Shown in pieces: positions 1-10,004 of a stretch of DNA of 64,000 nt (its first letter is position 1; each line of letters starts with the position of its first letter). The stretch spans positions 34,281 through 98,280 of the forward strand of contig NZ_PEIB01000017.1 of NCBI RefSeq assembly GCF_004116385.1, written 5' to 3'. This stretch comes from Veronia nyctiphanis (GTDB lineage Bacteria; Pseudomonadota; Gammaproteobacteria; Enterobacterales; Vibrionaceae). Made by a program: the position numbers and the translations under genes. Below the pieces are notes generated by a model. The model saw only the letters and a list, made by a program, of their open reading frames with translations, had not been told where the DNA came from and did no database searches.

Positions 1-83
1 TCGACGGTGAGGCTGCGCATGTTGTTCGCCAGCGTGAGACTCTGTCAGAGCTTTGGCAACACGAGCAGGTCATCCCTGATTGA
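1..83 (+). CDS. lysA: Diaminopimelate decarboxylase, C-terminal end only (partial)
   Basis: Reading from base 3, an open frame runs in from the left edge and stops at 81-83. Its last residues include [11 protein letters not shown] and end in VIPD, resembling the tail of LysA, the PLP enzyme that decarboxylates meso-diaminopimelate to lysine. dapF starts nine bases later, and lysA-dapF is a common gamma-proteobacterial pair, so the assignment rests on both tail sequence and neighbour. Only 26 residues are visible, with no active site, so the call is moderate. Confidence 0.7.
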   Translation, partial: DGEAAHVVRQRETLSELWQHEQVIPD

Positions 84-91
84 GGCAATTG

Positions 92-922
92 ATGCAGATA
101 CAGTTTTCAAAAATGCATGGTTTGGGGAACGATTTCGTTGTCGTCGATTGCGTGACGCAAAATGCTTTCTTTTCCCCTGAATTGATCCGCCGTCTGGCGG
201 ATCGTAATACTGGAATTGGTTTTGACCAGCTATTGATTGTTGAGCCGCCTTACGACCCTGAGAGTGACTTCCATTACCGGATTTTTAACTCTGACAGCAG
301 TGAAGTGTCTAACTGCGGTAATGGTGCTCGTTGTTTTGCTCGTTTTGTGCGGATGAAAGGGCTGACCAACAAGAACCAGATTAACGTCAGCACTAGCTCC
401 GGCAGAATGATCCTCAATATCGACCGTGACAACATGGTCCGTGTCGACATGGGCGAGCCTGAGTTTGTGCCGTCAAAAATTCCGTTTAAAGCCAATGCGG
501 AAGAGAAAACCTACATTTTGCGTGTGGCTGACCAAACCTTGTTTGTCGGTGCTGTAAGCATGGGTAACCCGCACTGCGTCACTGTGGTGGATGACGTAGA
601 TAAAGCGGATTTAGAATTGTTGGGGCCTTTGGTCGAATCACACGAACGTTTTCCTGAGCGTGTTAATGCTGGCTTTATGCAGGTGGTGTCGCGAAATGCG
701 ATTCGCCTTCGCGTTTATGAGCGCGGTGTAGGTGAAACCCAAGCGTGTGGTACAGGTGCTTGCGGTGCAGTCGCGGTAGGTATTGTTCAAGGATTGCTTG
801 ACGATAAAGTCGAAGTTTCGTTGCCCGGTGGCAAGCTCTTCATTGAGTGGCGCGGGCCTGGTCACCCTCTGTTTATGACAGGGCCAGCTTCACATGTTTA
901 CGATGGACAAATAACGGTATGA
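92..922 (+). CDS. dapF: Diaminopimelate epimerase
   Basis: DapF interconverts LL- and meso-diaminopimelate in the cytoplasm, feeding lysine and peptidoglycan synthesis. The 276-residue protein begins [15 protein letters not shown] and has the two catalytic cysteines, Cys75 in SNCGNGARC and Cys219 in [10 protein letters not shown], that act as the acid/base pair. A TTG start four codons upstream is possible, but the ATG at 92 is preceded by GAGG at good spacing and matches the usual N-terminus. It follows lysA directly, and its stop overlaps the next start as ATGA, so the genes are probably translated as one operon. The protein is full length and intact. Confidence 0.97.
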   Translation: MQIQFSKMHGLGNDFVVVDCVTQNAFFSPELIRRLADRNTGIGFDQLLIVEPPYDPESDFHYRIFNSDSSEVSNCGNGARCFARFVRMKGLTNKNQINVSTSSGRMILNIDRDNMVRVDMGEPEFVPSKIPFKANAEEKTYILRVADQTLFVGAVSMGNPHCVTVVDDVDKADLELLGPLVESHERFPERVNAGFMQVVSRNAIRLRVYERGVGETQACGTGACGAVAVGIVQGLLDDKVEVSLPGGKLFIEWRGPGHPLFMTGPASHVYDGQITV

Positions 923-1590
923 CAGATATCTCCCGGATTGACACGCCGGAGACCGTAACGAAAGAAGATGTAATTCGCTACCTTGAGGACAACCCAGAGT
1001 TCTTCAGACGCTTTCCTGAGCTTTTGTTGCAGCTGAAAGTGAACCATGAAGAACGCGGAGCGGTGTCTTTGGTGGAGGCCCAGATGTCTCGCCTGAGAAG
1101 TCGCGTGAACGATCTTGAGGAAGAAATCACCCAGTTGATGGGGATAGCTGCCGGTAATGAGCAACTTTTTCGCGCTTTTTCACTGGCACATCAACGTTTG
1201 TTCGCTGTTGAGTCTTCGTCTGAGATCAGGCACGCGCTCGATGAGCTGGCAGAGAGCCTTAAGCTGACCGTGAGTTTGAGGTTGTATAGCGACAGTGATG
1301 CTGCTGATTTGGATAAATCGCGTGTTGATACAATTCGTGCTGCCCGTTTTTCAGGTCAGAGGCATTACCTTGGCAGATTGCGTCGCAGTGAAGGTGACGT
1401 TTTTGTCAAAGACGCGCCTGAGCTTGGTTCATATGCGATTGTGCCCGTCAGTCAAGCGAAAGACTTCGGTTTTCTGACTTTTGCCAGCCACGACGGTGGT
1501 CATTTCCAGCCAAGTATGGACACCCTGTTTGTTGAACAACTCGCCGAACATCTTGCTGTCATTCTCTCACGCTGGCAGGGTGAGGCATGA
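919..1590 (+). CDS. DUF484 family protein (YigA-like)
   Basis: A 223-residue protein of the DUF484 family, found next to xerC in many gamma-proteobacteria. The ATG at 919 overlaps the dapF stop (ATGA); a longer frame from 847 would lie inside dapF and is rejected. The N-terminus carries the family pattern [19 protein letters not shown], followed by a predicted coiled coil near residues 55-75 ([18 protein letters not shown]) and a C-terminal GAF-like region. No catalytic residues are recognisable and the role is unknown. Translational coupling on both sides to dapF and xerC suggests co-expression rather than a specific function. Confidence 0.9.
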   Translation: MTDISRIDTPETVTKEDVIRYLEDNPEFFRRFPELLLQLKVNHEERGAVSLVEAQMSRLRSRVNDLEEEITQLMGIAAGNEQLFRAFSLAHQRLFAVESSSEIRHALDELAESLKLTVSLRLYSDSDAADLDKSRVDTIRAARFSGQRHYLGRLRRSEGDVFVKDAPELGSYAIVPVSQAKDFGFLTFASHDGGHFQPSMDTLFVEQLAEHLAVILSRWQGEA

Positions 1591-2507
1591 GCCATCCCGC
1601 TTCATTAACTGAGCCTCTTGAACTGTTTTTTGATTATATGATCAGGGAGCGGGGGCTCAGCAGTTTTACTGAGAAGAATTACCGACAGCAACTGGATGTG
1701 ATTGTGGACTTCATGGTTAGCCATGAGGTGACCCGTTGGGATCAACTCGATGCCAGTTGGGTCCGTCAAATCACCAGTCAGGCAAAGCGTGATGGTCTGA
1801 AACCGGGCAGTATTAGTCTACGTTTGTCGGCATTGCGCAGCTTTCTCGATTTTCTGGTACTGAGGGGCACCCTCAATGCCAATCCTGCCAAAGGTGTCTC
1901 TGCGCCCAAACAAGGCCGTACACTGCCAAAAAACCTTGATGTCGACGAAATCAACCAACTGATGTCGGTTGATGAGGACGACCCATTGGCGATTCGCGAC
2001 AGGGCGATGATGGAGTTGATGTACGGTGCAGGGTTGCGTCTGTCTGAACTTATCAATCTTGATGTGAAAGACGTCGCCATGCGCAAAGGCGATTTGCGCG
2101 TTATCGGTAAGGGTGATAAAGAACGGGTCGTGCCTTTTGCCGGACAGGCAAAAGAGTGGCTGTTCAACTGGATGAGAATACGCAGTCAGCTTCTGAAAGG
2201 GCCGGAAAATGCCCTCTTTTTATCAAAACTTGGCAACCGTATTTCCGCCCGTGCGGTACAGAAACGTATGGCTGAATGGGGCCAGAAGCAGGCCGTCAAC
2301 AGCCACATTAATCCCCACAAACTTCGCCACAGCTTTGCAACTCATATGCTGGAGTCGTCCGGCGATCTGCGCGCGGTACAAGAGTTATTGGGACACGCTG
2401 ACCTTTCTACGACCCAAGTGTATACCCACCTTGATTTCCAGCATCTGGCCAAAGTCTATGATGCGGCGCACCCTCGCGCCAGACGGAGAAAATCGGAGCG
2501 AAAATGA
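1587..2507 (+). CDS. xerC: Site-specific tyrosine recombinase XerC
   Basis: XerC works with XerD at the dif site to resolve chromosome dimers at division. The 306-residue protein has an N-terminal SAM-like core-binding domain (about residues 8-95) and a C-terminal catalytic domain. The catalytic set is complete: Arg151 in GAGLRLSE, Lys175, His244 and Arg247 in [13 protein letters not shown], His270 in [11 protein letters not shown] and the nucleophile Tyr279 in VYTHLDF. Its start overlaps the DUF484 stop as ATGA, and its own stop overlaps yigB in the same way. Its place after dapF-DUF484 distinguishes it from xerD and from integrases; no mobile-element signs surround it. Confidence 0.97.
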   Translation: MSHPASLTEPLELFFDYMIRERGLSSFTEKNYRQQLDVIVDFMVSHEVTRWDQLDASWVRQITSQAKRDGLKPGSISLRLSALRSFLDFLVLRGTLNANPAKGVSAPKQGRTLPKNLDVDEINQLMSVDEDDPLAIRDRAMMELMYGAGLRLSELINLDVKDVAMRKGDLRVIGKGDKERVVPFAGQAKEWLFNWMRIRSQLLKGPENALFLSKLGNRISARAVQKRMAEWGQKQAVNSHINPHKLRHSFATHMLESSGDLRAVQELLGHADLSTTQVYTHLDFQHLAKVYDAAHPRARRRKSERK

Positions 2508-3229
2508 AATTCTATCGCCGCCTGCAACCTATCGAGGCCCTGACGTTTGATTTGGACGATACCCTTTACGACAACCGGGTGGTGATACTCCGTGCAGAGC
2601 GCGCGTTAAAAACCTGGCTTCTCGACCATTGTCCGGCAATGGAAGCGTTTGACGATAAGGCATGGCTGAAGATGCGTCAGGATGTTTTGACGGCAAAGCC
2701 CGCGCTGTTTGGTTTTATCACCGATATTCGGCTGGCGGTTATCCGACTGGCTGCGACGCGCTGCGGTTTGTCAGAGCAAAGTGCAGCAATGCTTGCTGAG
2801 GATGCGGTGCAGTTTTTCCTCAAACATCGCAGCGATATTGATGTTCCTCAAGCGTCAGTCAAATTGCTCAAAGATCTCGGGCAGCACTATCCTTTGGTCG
2901 CGATGACAAACGGCAATGTTGATACTGACATGATTGGTATGACGTCCCTGTTCAATGCCGTGTTTCGTGCCGGAGAAGATGGCAAACCTAAACCTGCAGC
3001 TGATTTATTTTCTCGTGCTCAGATTGAGCTCGGTGTTTGCCCCTCAACCATCTTCCACGTTGGCGATCATCTAAAAGCAGATGTGCGTGGTGCGAGGAAA
3101 GCGGGCTTTCAGACATGCTGGTTGAATGAATCTGGCAAGAGTTTCCGTCATCAACGTCATGCGACCTTGTTACCAGATGTTGAAATCACCAACTTGGAAA
3201 GTATCAGAGCCCTGTTGCCAAGGCTCTGA
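2504..3229 (+). CDS. yigB: HAD-family phosphatase YigB (5-amino-6-(5-phospho-D-ribitylamino)uracil / FMN phosphatase type)
   Basis: A 241-residue haloacid dehalogenase-type hydrolase. Motif I is [10 protein letters not shown] with nucleophile Asp16 and acid/base Asp18. Motif II is around MTNGN, and motif III/IV is around [10 protein letters not shown] and [13 protein letters not shown]. In E. coli YigB is one of the phosphatases that can dephosphorylate the riboflavin precursor and FMN; the substrate here is inferred from homology and from conserved position after xerC. The start overlaps the xerC stop. In E. coli uvrD follows yigB directly; here a minus-strand cassette lies between them. Confidence 0.92.
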   Translation: MKFYRRLQPIEALTFDLDDTLYDNRVVILRAERALKTWLLDHCPAMEAFDDKAWLKMRQDVLTAKPALFGFITDIRLAVIRLAATRCGLSEQSAAMLAEDAVQFFLKHRSDIDVPQASVKLLKDLGQHYPLVAMTNGNVDTDMIGMTSLFNAVFRAGEDGKPKPAADLFSRAQIELGVCPSTIFHVGDHLKADVRGARKAGFQTCWLNESGKSFRHQRHATLLPDVEITNLESIRALLPRL

Positions 3230-3258
3230 CGGCTGAGAAGTGTTATTTCAGCGAACGG

Positions 3259-3696
3259 CTATTGCTGCTTTTTGAAAATGTTATCCATGGCCAGTAACCC
3301 GGGACCCAGGATGATGTTTGCCAGCAACATCACTCCCCACATCTGGTGGTCGAAGAAACCGCCTGCCCAAAGCGTCGGGTAAGACACCACTGCAACAATG
3401 TTAAAGGCAAACAATGCGATCGCAGCAGGTCTTGCCAGTATGCCGAGAGCCAATAAAACAGGAAGTACTAATTCCGCCCCCGTCCCGAGATATGCTGCTA
3501 TTTCCCACGGCAACAAAGGCACTACGTATTCATTTTCAAACAAATAGAGTGTGCTGTCCCAACTGGACACTTTGATCATTCCCGAACGGAAAAATACCCA
3601 CGCTATCCAGAGTCTGCTCAACAGCAGTAAAACAGGTACTAACGGTGTAAGAAGGTTTTCAATTAATGAATCGGCTCGCCGAATGAGTTCACTCAT
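3259..3696 (-). CDS. DoxX family membrane protein of the bufferin-like cassette
   Basis: A 145-residue inner-membrane protein with four hydrophobic segments (about residues 15-37, 56-85, 88-105 and 115-135), matching the DoxX/SURF4-type fold. The start has AAGGAG seven bases upstream. It is the last gene of a minus-strand cassette BufA-BufB-BufC-DoxX, and DoxX proteins are recurrent partners of DUF2282/DUF692/DUF2063 genes. The biochemical role is not established; a link to redox or export of the modified peptide is only inference from the neighbours. Confidence 0.88.
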   Translation of the reverse strand: MSELIRRADSLIENLLTPLVPVLLLLSRLWIAWVFFRSGMIKVSSWDSTLYLFENEYVVPLLPWEIAAYLGTGAELVLPVLLALGILARPAAIALFAFNIVAVVSYPTLWAGGFFDHQMWGVMLLANIILGPGLLAMDNIFKKQQ

Positions 3697-3724
3697 GATT
3701 TGTTATCTCCTTGTGTAAGGCGGG

Positions 3725-4465
3725 CTAATTGAGGGAGAAGTGACTGAACACCCCTGCTTCCACTAATGGCACTAGCTGTGGCACCAGTTCAGGGGGAAGG
3801 TCTCCCAATGAGAACTGCTGGCTTAATTCGATGAAGCGAGTCGCGTCATCGCTGAGCGGTTTCAGCTCGATACCAGCGTGTGTTTTTTTCAGTAATGTAT
3901 GTTCTGACTGAGTCAGGTTGAGGCTGTCAAAGGCATTAGAATCCTGATTTTTGACGGCTTCCCAAAGGCTTCGGATACAGTATTGGCTCTTGTGCCAGTC
4001 AATATTATCTGCAAGCGACAGTCTGACGGAGGCTACTTCTTCAGGTGAAAGCTGGCCGATGGCGTCAAACGGAAAAGCATCAGAAGGCACCGACCGTTGG
4101 CTAACATCGAGGAACTGCCACTCGAACGTCGCAACATCTGCGAGATAAGGTATGGGTTCGCTGATGTTACTCAATGATTCGATAGTGGTATCAAACCCTT
4201 CACCGTAGGTCTCAACCCGAGCGTTTTCCATCGGTGTGGTTAACACATGATGACGAGCAACAGCCTGAAAACATTCTTCACCAACCAGTGCGTTGACTGT
4301 TGGGTAAATGAGCCCGAGGCTTTCTGTCAGTGAGACCACAAACTGGTTACGATAAATTTGAAGCAGTTCTTCGGCGTCTCTGCGTCCTTTTATTGCAGGC
4401 AAGTCGTGGTCTTGATAGTGTAGCGCCTGACTGAATGCCCGCTGCAATATCGCCAGTGAGCTCAT
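3725..4465 (-). CDS. DUF2063 protein, MNIO partner (BufC/HvfC-like)
   Basis: A 246-residue protein with the DUF2063 N-terminal domain (LQRAFSQALHY, then QIYRNQFVVSLTESLGLIYP). In characterised systems this type of protein binds the precursor leader and delivers it to the DUF692 oxidase. The start at 4465 is chosen because its ATG overlaps the upstream stop as ATGA and begins MSSLAILQRAF; a longer frame to 4573 is entirely inside bufB. The C-terminal half is less conserved and may form the RRE-like leader-binding part. It is translationally coupled to bufB, supporting a stable two-protein complex. Confidence 0.88.
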   Translation of the reverse strand: MSSLAILQRAFSQALHYQDHDLPAIKGRRDAEELLQIYRNQFVVSLTESLGLIYPTVNALVGEECFQAVARHHVLTTPMENARVETYGEGFDTTIESLSNISEPIPYLADVATFEWQFLDVSQRSVPSDAFPFDAIGQLSPEEVASVRLSLADNIDWHKSQYCIRSLWEAVKNQDSNAFDSLNLTQSEHTLLKKTHAGIELKPLSDDATRFIELSQQFSLGDLPPELVPQLVPLVEAGVFSHFSLN

Positions 4466-5325
4466 AATGCGGTCTCTTGGGGGAACGTTGCGGCAAGGGC
4501 ATGATGGGCATGCATGGCAGCTTTTTCTGCTTCCGCCAGCAACACCGGCGGCTCGGGTAAGTTGCTGTCCCATTCAATCAGCGTATGACGCATGCCGTGT
4601 TGCTGTATCCACCGTTGGTAAAGTTGCCAGACAGGCTCAGACACGGGTTTGCTATGGGTATCAATCCACACCTCGCCATCGTCAGATTCAGAGACTGTAA
4701 AGCCAGCAAGGTGTATTTCTTTCACTGTGTCCGGATTGATGGCATCCAGATAATCTTGACTGTCAAAGCCGTGGTTAAAGGCACTGACATGAATATTGTT
4801 CAGATCGAGTAACAGGCCGCACCCTGTGCGTTTCTGTACTTCAATTAGAAACTCCCATTCCGGCATGGTCGAGTGGTCAAACGACAAATAACTGGACGGG
4901 TTTTCTATTAATATTTCCCGGCCGAGAGAGTCTTGTGTTTGCGCGACATTACGGCAGAAGTTTTCCAGTGCTTCTTCGGTGTAGGGCAGTGGCAGCAAAT
5001 CATTGAAATATTGTCCGTCAACACTGCTCCAGCTTAAGTGCTCAGAGACCATAATGGGCTCGACCGCATCGACCAATGATTTGAGTTGTTGCAGGTGTTT
5101 CTTATTCAGTGGGTCGACAGACCCAAGAGACAACCCCACACCATGGCAGCTGATGGGATAATCTTGTCTGATTTTTTCCAGTGCGTTACGAGAGACCGAG
5201 TCGGGGCGAAAATAGTTTTCACTGTGTATTTCAAGCCAGCCCATCTCAGTGGGCGTCTGGCTGAAAAAATCATGGTGAGGACGTCGAAGGCCGACGCCTA
5301 CCATGGATGCGATGTCTTTTGTCAT
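4462..5325 (-). CDS. DUF692 multinuclear non-haem iron oxidase (MNIO; BufB/HvfB-like)
   Basis: A 287-residue TIM-barrel protein of the DUF692/MNIO family, which uses two or three iron ions to oxidise cysteines in ribosomal peptides to heterocycles. The family motifs run in order: VGVGLRRPHHDF, EIHSENYF, CHGVGLSLGS with His61, MVSEHLSWS with Glu95-His96, LIENPSSYLSF with Glu141-Asn142, LLLDLNNIHV with Asp174, EIHLAGF with His205, WIDTHSKPV with Asp222 and His224, and LIEWDSNLP with Glu251. All metal-ligand positions look intact. It sits between the DUF2282 precursor and the DUF2063 partner, the arrangement of HvfABC and bufferin operons. Substrate assignment to the adjacent BufA is inferred from this. 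Confidence 0.93.
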   Translation of the reverse strand: MTKDIASMVGVGLRRPHHDFFSQTPTEMGWLEIHSENYFRPDSVSRNALEKIRQDYPISCHGVGLSLGSVDPLNKKHLQQLKSLVDAVEPIMVSEHLSWSSVDGQYFNDLLPLPYTEEALENFCRNVAQTQDSLGREILIENPSSYLSFDHSTMPEWEFLIEVQKRTGCGLLLDLNNIHVSAFNHGFDSQDYLDAINPDTVKEIHLAGFTVSESDDGEVWIDTHSKPVSEPVWQLYQRWIQQHGMRHTLIEWDSNLPEPPVLLAEAEKAAMHAHHALAATFPQETAL

Positions 5326-5356
5326 TGTGTTGGCTCCTGACCCGGTTCAGGCTGTC

Positions 5357-5617
5357 TTAAGAAGACTTCAGAGAGCCGCCAACTAAACGCTCACACAGAC
5401 CCGCAGGAACGGCAATGAACGCATCCTTTTGACCGTCTTTTGTTGATGTGCCCGCGCAAGAGCTGCTGTTGGTTGCGCAGTCATTTTTACCGGCTTTAGC
5501 AACGCCGTAGCACTTTTCTTTTTGTGCCGCAGCAGCTGTTGTTGTGGTCAATGTGGTGGCACCGATAGCAAGTAAACCGGTAACTGCAGCAGTAAGGGCA
5601 AGATTAGACTTTTTCAT
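5357..5617 (-). CDS. DUF2282 bufferin-type RiPP precursor (BufA1/HvfA-like)
   Basis: An 86-residue secreted peptide. The Lys-rich N-terminus plus a hydrophobic segment and Ala-rich end (about residues 1-31) form a signal peptide, which in this family also serves as the leader. The mature part has exactly four cysteines: Cys36 in KEKCYGV, Cys47 in KNDCA, Cys54 in SSCAGT and Cys75 in GLCERLVGG. This is the DUF2282 pattern. Family members are modified by the neighbouring MNIO and bind copper. The start at 5617 has GAGGAA at good spacing; a longer frame to 5701 lacks support. It is first in the cassette, so its promoter lies in 5620-5800. Confidence 0.92.
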   Translation of the reverse strand: MKKSNLALTAAVTGLLAIGATTLTTTTAAAAQKEKCYGVAKAGKNDCATNSSSCAGTSTKDGQKDAFIAVPAGLCERLVGGSLKSS

Positions 5618-5819
5618 TTTTATTCCTCGTAAACATCTTTTGTTGTGGACGGTTTGTCCGTTCGTTGCGTTTGCACTGGAATAGAAAGGTGAACGAAACA
5701 AATAATTTCGTGCCTATGAAATAAAAATAGTAAAAAGTGAGAACGCGCTGAATAAATCTATAAAAGATAAAGAAAAAAATTCTCTTGATATTGAGGGGAG
5801 AAATTCTTCTATCTGCTGG

Positions 5820-5850
5820 TATAATCTTCAACCAGTGTATAAATAACCAG
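5820..5850 (+). promoter_or_regulatory. uvrD promoter with LexA-like SOS box
   Basis: An extended -10 element TGGTATAAT ends at 5825. A 16-base LexA-like site, GTGTATAAATAACCAG, lies at 5835-5850, just before the uvrD start. It matches the known E. coli uvrD box (CTGTATATATACCCAG) at 13 of 16 positions. A site covering the predicted transcription start fits repression by LexA. The first half-site has G for C, so affinity may be moderate. Confidence 0.6.
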
Positions 5851-5860
5851 TGAATTGAAG

Positions 5861-8037
5861 ATGGATGTCTCCTACCTGATCGATGGTCTTAACGATAAAC
5901 AACGAGAAGCGGTTGCCGCACCTTTGGGCAATCATCTGGTGCTGGCGGGTGCCGGCAGTGGTAAGACCCGGGTATTGGTGCATCGGATCGCCTGGTTGAT
6001 GCGTGTTGAACAGGCATCGCCTTTTTCTGTGTTGGCGGTAACCTTCACCAATAAGGCCGCTGCTGAGATGCGCAGCCGTATCGAGCAATTAATGCAGGGA
6101 ACGGCATCGGGCCTTTGGGTCGGTACCTTCCATGGACTTTGTCACCGCATTCTTCGTGCGCATCATCTGGATGCAAATCTCCCGCAGGACTTCCAAATTC
6201 TTGATTCAGACGATCAGCAGCGTTTGCTCCGTCGTCTGATCAAAGCGCAAAACCTTGATGAGAAGCACTGGCCCGCACGTCAGGCGACCTGGTATATCAA
6301 TGGCAAAAAAGATGAAGGTTTACGACCTGCGCACATTGATGCTGGGCACGACCCGGTGGAGAAAACCTGGCTGCGTGTTTATCAGGCCTATCAGGAAGCT
6401 TGCGACCGCGCAGGGTTGGTCGATTTTGCCGAGTTGCTGCTTCGCTGCCATGAACTGCTTCGCGATAAAGCGCATATCCGTGAGCATTATCAGGCCCGTT
6501 TCCAGCATATTCTGGTCGATGAATTTCAGGATACCAACAACATCCAGTACGCCTGGCTCAGAATGATGGCGGGCACACAGGCCAACGTGATGATTGTGGG
6601 TGATGACGACCAGTCTATCTATGGCTGGCGCGGCGCAAAAATCGAGAACATTCAGCGTTTTTTAAATGATTCTCCGGGTTCACAGACCATTCGCCTCGAG
6701 CAGAACTATCGTTCCACAGGCAATATTCTCTCTGCGGCTAACCAGCTGATTGCCAACAACGCTGAACGTATGGGTAAAAACCTGTGGACCGACGGGCAGG
6801 AAGGTGAGCTTATTTCCGTCTACAGCGCCTTCAATGAGCTGGATGAAGCCCGTTTCGTGGTCAACAAAATCAAAGCATGGCAGGACGACGGCGGTGCGCT
6901 GAATGATACGGCGATGCTTTACCGAAATAACGCCCAGTCCCGTGTTTTGGAAGAAGCCTGATTCAGGCGGGCATGCCTTACCGGATTTATGGCGGCATGC
7001 GATTCTTCGAACGTCAGGAAATCAAAGATTCGCTGGCTTACCTGCGCCTGATGGCTAATCGCCTCGACGATGCGGCGTTTGAAAGGGTGGTGAATACGCC
7101 GACGCGCGGTCTTGGTGACAGAACACTGGATACTATTCGTATGGCTGCCAGAGACCGAGGTGCCACGCTGTGGGAAACCAGTGTTCAGCTTCTTGAAGAG
7201 CAGGCGCTCGCGGGCCGCGCGGCCAATTCGCTGCGCCGCTTTGTCGAGTTGGTCAATGCACTGGAAGATGATACCCGAGAGATGGCGCTGTTCCAGCAAA
7301 CTGACCATGTGATCCAGCACTCCGGTCTCAAAGCCATGTATGAAGCGGAAAAGGGCGAAAAAGCCCAAGCACGAATCGATAACCTTGAGGAACTGGTGAC
7401 GGCAACCCGTCAGTTTGAAGTACCTGAAGAGGTGGAAGAAGAGATGAGCCCGTTGTCTGCCTTCCTTGCCCATGCAGCGCTGGAAGCGGGCGAAGGTCAG
7501 GCGGATGAATTTGATGATGCCGTACAGCTGATGACACTGCACAGTGCCAAAGGTCTGGAATTCCCACTGGTGTTTATGGTCGGCGTGGAAGAGGGCATGT
7601 TCCCAAGTCAGATGTCGTCTGAAGAAGCGGGGCGTTTGGAAGAAGAGCGGCGGCTTTGCTACGTCGGTATGACCCGTGCAATGGAAAAGCTCTACATTAC
7701 CTTTGCGGAAATGCGCAGGGTTTATGGCAAAGACATGTTCCACAAGTCATCACGCTTCATTAAAGAGCTGCCGGAGGAGTGCCTTGAGGAAGTCAGGATG
7801 CGTGCAAAAGTGACACGCCCTGCTGCTGCGAGCGGGCGTTTTTCCAGTACCCAAACCAAGGAAAACTTCAACCAGACTGGTTTTAGTCTGGGCCAGCGCG
7901 TTACGCACCCTAAATTTGGTGAAGGCACCATCATCAACTTTGAGGGCAGTGGTAATCAAAGCCGTGTACAGGTGGCGTTTAACGGCGAAGGCATCAAGTG
8001 GTTGGTAACTCAGTACGCGAAGTTGGATGCGCTTTAA
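5861..8037 (+). CDS. uvrD: DNA helicase II UvrD, with an apparent one-base frameshift at about 6957
   Basis: UvrD is the SF1A 3'-5' helicase that removes the incised strand in nucleotide excision and mismatch repair. The start at 5861 gives MDVSYLIDGLNDKQREAV, as in E. coli. Walker A GAGSGKT is at residues 30-36, DEFQDTN is near residue 220, and the later motifs QNYRSTGN and TLHSAKGLEFP are present. The frame stops at 6959-6961 after VLEEA, while the next frame continues QAGMPYRIYGGMRFFERQE. Adding one C to the CC at 6957-6958 gives EEALIQAGMPY and one continuous protein of 725 residues (E. coli 720). This is most simply a sequencing error; a true mutation would split the helicase core. Confidence 0.93.
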
Positions 8038-8060
8038 TAGGCCTTATTTAGATAAATAAT

Positions 8061-8100
8061 GAAATAAAGAAAGCGGCATAACAGCCGCTTTCTTTATTTC
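8061..8100. terminator. Bidirectional terminator between uvrD and ggt
   Basis: A perfect inverted repeat with a 17-base stem (GAAATAAAGAAAGCGGC) and a 6-base loop. The GC core is flanked by A- and T-rich arms, so it can end transcription from uvrD on the plus strand and from ggt on the minus strand. Confidence 0.85.
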
Positions 8101-8116
8101 TGAGAGTCTTCAGTAT

Positions 8117-9882
8117 TCACTGCGTGTCACTGATGACCATCCCTTCACGACGCGGATCTGCTCCACCAGTTAACCCCTTCTTATCGATTTTGATGGCATG
8201 AATACCGGATGTCAGGTTGCGGGTCGTCACTTTGTAACCAGCGGCTTCAAGCGGCGCTTTCATTGATTCTGCTGCGGTGCCTTTTTCAATGTCGTAGGTG
8301 CCGAAGCGATTCACGAGGTGTGGCAGCTCAATGGCCTGTTGGATGCCCATACCCCAGTCAAGATGCGCAATCAGGGTTTTAGTCACGTAACCAATAATTC
8401 GGCTGCCACCGGGCGAGCCAACGGCCATGTAAGGCACGCCGTTTTTCATCACTATCGTCGGTGCCATGGATGAGCGTGGGCGTTTACCCGGTTCAACGCG
8501 ATTCGCAATTGGCGTGCCGTCTTTGTGTGATGAGAAGGAAAAGTCGGTCAGTTCATTGTTGAGCAGGAATCCTCTCACCATCAGACGAGAGCCAAAGCTG
8601 TTTTCTATCGTGGTGGTCATCGACACCACATTGCCGTCACTATCGACAACCGAAAAGTGGCTGGTGGATGGCAATTCAATCGCGTCATCATCAGCCAAGT
8701 GAAGTGCATGACTGAATGACGGTGTACCTGCGGAAACAGATGTCAGCGCTTTATCGCTATTGAGCAGCGCTGCGCGTTGTTTGAGGTAATCCGCTTCCAG
8801 TAATCCTTCAACTGGGACGGGCACAAAATCACTGTCTGCCATATAACGTCCGCGATCGGCGAAAGCCAGTCGTGAGGCATCACCAATAAGCTGCCAGCTT
8901 CTGACTGAGTCCGGACCAAGCTCAGACAGCGGGTAATGGCTCAGAATGCCCAGAATTTGGCCGACTGTCAGGCCTCCTGACGACGGGGGCCCCATGCCGC
9001 AAATCTCATAGCCATGATAAGGCGCACAGACAGGCGATCTTTCTTTGACTTCATAATTGGCGAGGTCTTGCATACGTAAGATGCCGGGGTTGCCACTGAC
9101 ATTTCGAACCGTATCGACGATATCCTGCGCAATCTCGCTTGATAGAAATGATTGATGTCTTTGGCGACCAGCCTCAGCGTGTCGGCATAATTCGGGTTTT
9201 TCAGTACCGTATTTACGGCTTTGGGCGCGCCGCTCTCATCGAGGAAATGAGCGGCGGTGGCTGGGAAGCGACTCAGTCGCTCCGCATCTTTTTCAATCAA
9301 GGAGGCAAGCCGGGGTGAAATGGTAAACCCTTTATCAGCCAGTGAAATAGCAGGTGCCAGCAGTCGTGGCCATGCAAGGTTGCCATATTGACGATGGGTA
9401 TCATGCAAGAGTTTAAGTGTACCGGGGACACCGACAGAGCGACCGCCGACAACGGCATCAAAGAATGACATCTTCTCGCCGTCATCAAGCTGGAACAGTC
9501 TTGGTGTCGCCAGTGACGGTGCGGTTTCGCGGCCATCAAAGGTTGTCAGGCGTTTTGCTTTGTTGTCCCAGTAGACCAAAAACGCACCGCCGCCGATCCC
9601 CGAGCTTTGCGGTTCGACCAGTCCAAGAACGGTTTGTATTGCTACCATGGCATCAATGGCACTGCCGCCGTTTCTGAGAATATCAGCACCCGCTTGGCTG
9701 GCATGCGGATTAGCGGCACTTACCATCCATTTTTTGCCTGTGACCTCGACTTGCTGCGTTTGTCCTGTGGCGAGTTCGGGTGCAATGTTGTCAGTGACCT
9801 GTTGTTCAGCAAACACAGGGAAAGCCGATAAGATAAGGGAAAGGAAGAAAACGTTTTTGGAAGCGGCAGAGAAAAGGGTCAT
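8117..9882 (-). CDS. ggt: Gamma-glutamyltranspeptidase, with an apparent one-base frameshift at about 9138
   Basis: Periplasmic GGT cleaves the gamma-glutamyl bond of glutathione and is made as a precursor that cuts itself. A signal peptide (about residues 1-25, ending PVFAEQQ) is followed by the large-subunit region with GGNAVDA-like GGSAIDAMVA and SSGIGGGAF. The small subunit starts at the nucleophile Thr in PSTSHFSVVDSDG, followed by the PGGSRI oxyanion region. The N-terminal frame fails after HFYQ, and the other frame resumes EIAQDIVDTV. One extra G near 9138 gives FYQGEIAQDI and a 588-residue protein. Both halves are otherwise intact, so a sequencing error is likely. It shares a bidirectional terminator with uvrD. 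Confidence 0.9.
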
Positions 9883-10004
9883 CTGGTTACTCCGTACCAG
9901 TAGTGGGCTGACACGAAGTATAGTTTGCCTGACATTGCTCGCTAGGTCTTATCCAATAATATTCATACTTTTCTCAGCAGCATGACAATAATATCAGACA
10001 GGGA

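Noticed and set aside
1587..2507. xerC as an integrase of a mobile element
   Set aside because: Flanking DUF484 and yigB and the lack of attachment repeats mark it as the chromosomal dif recombinase.
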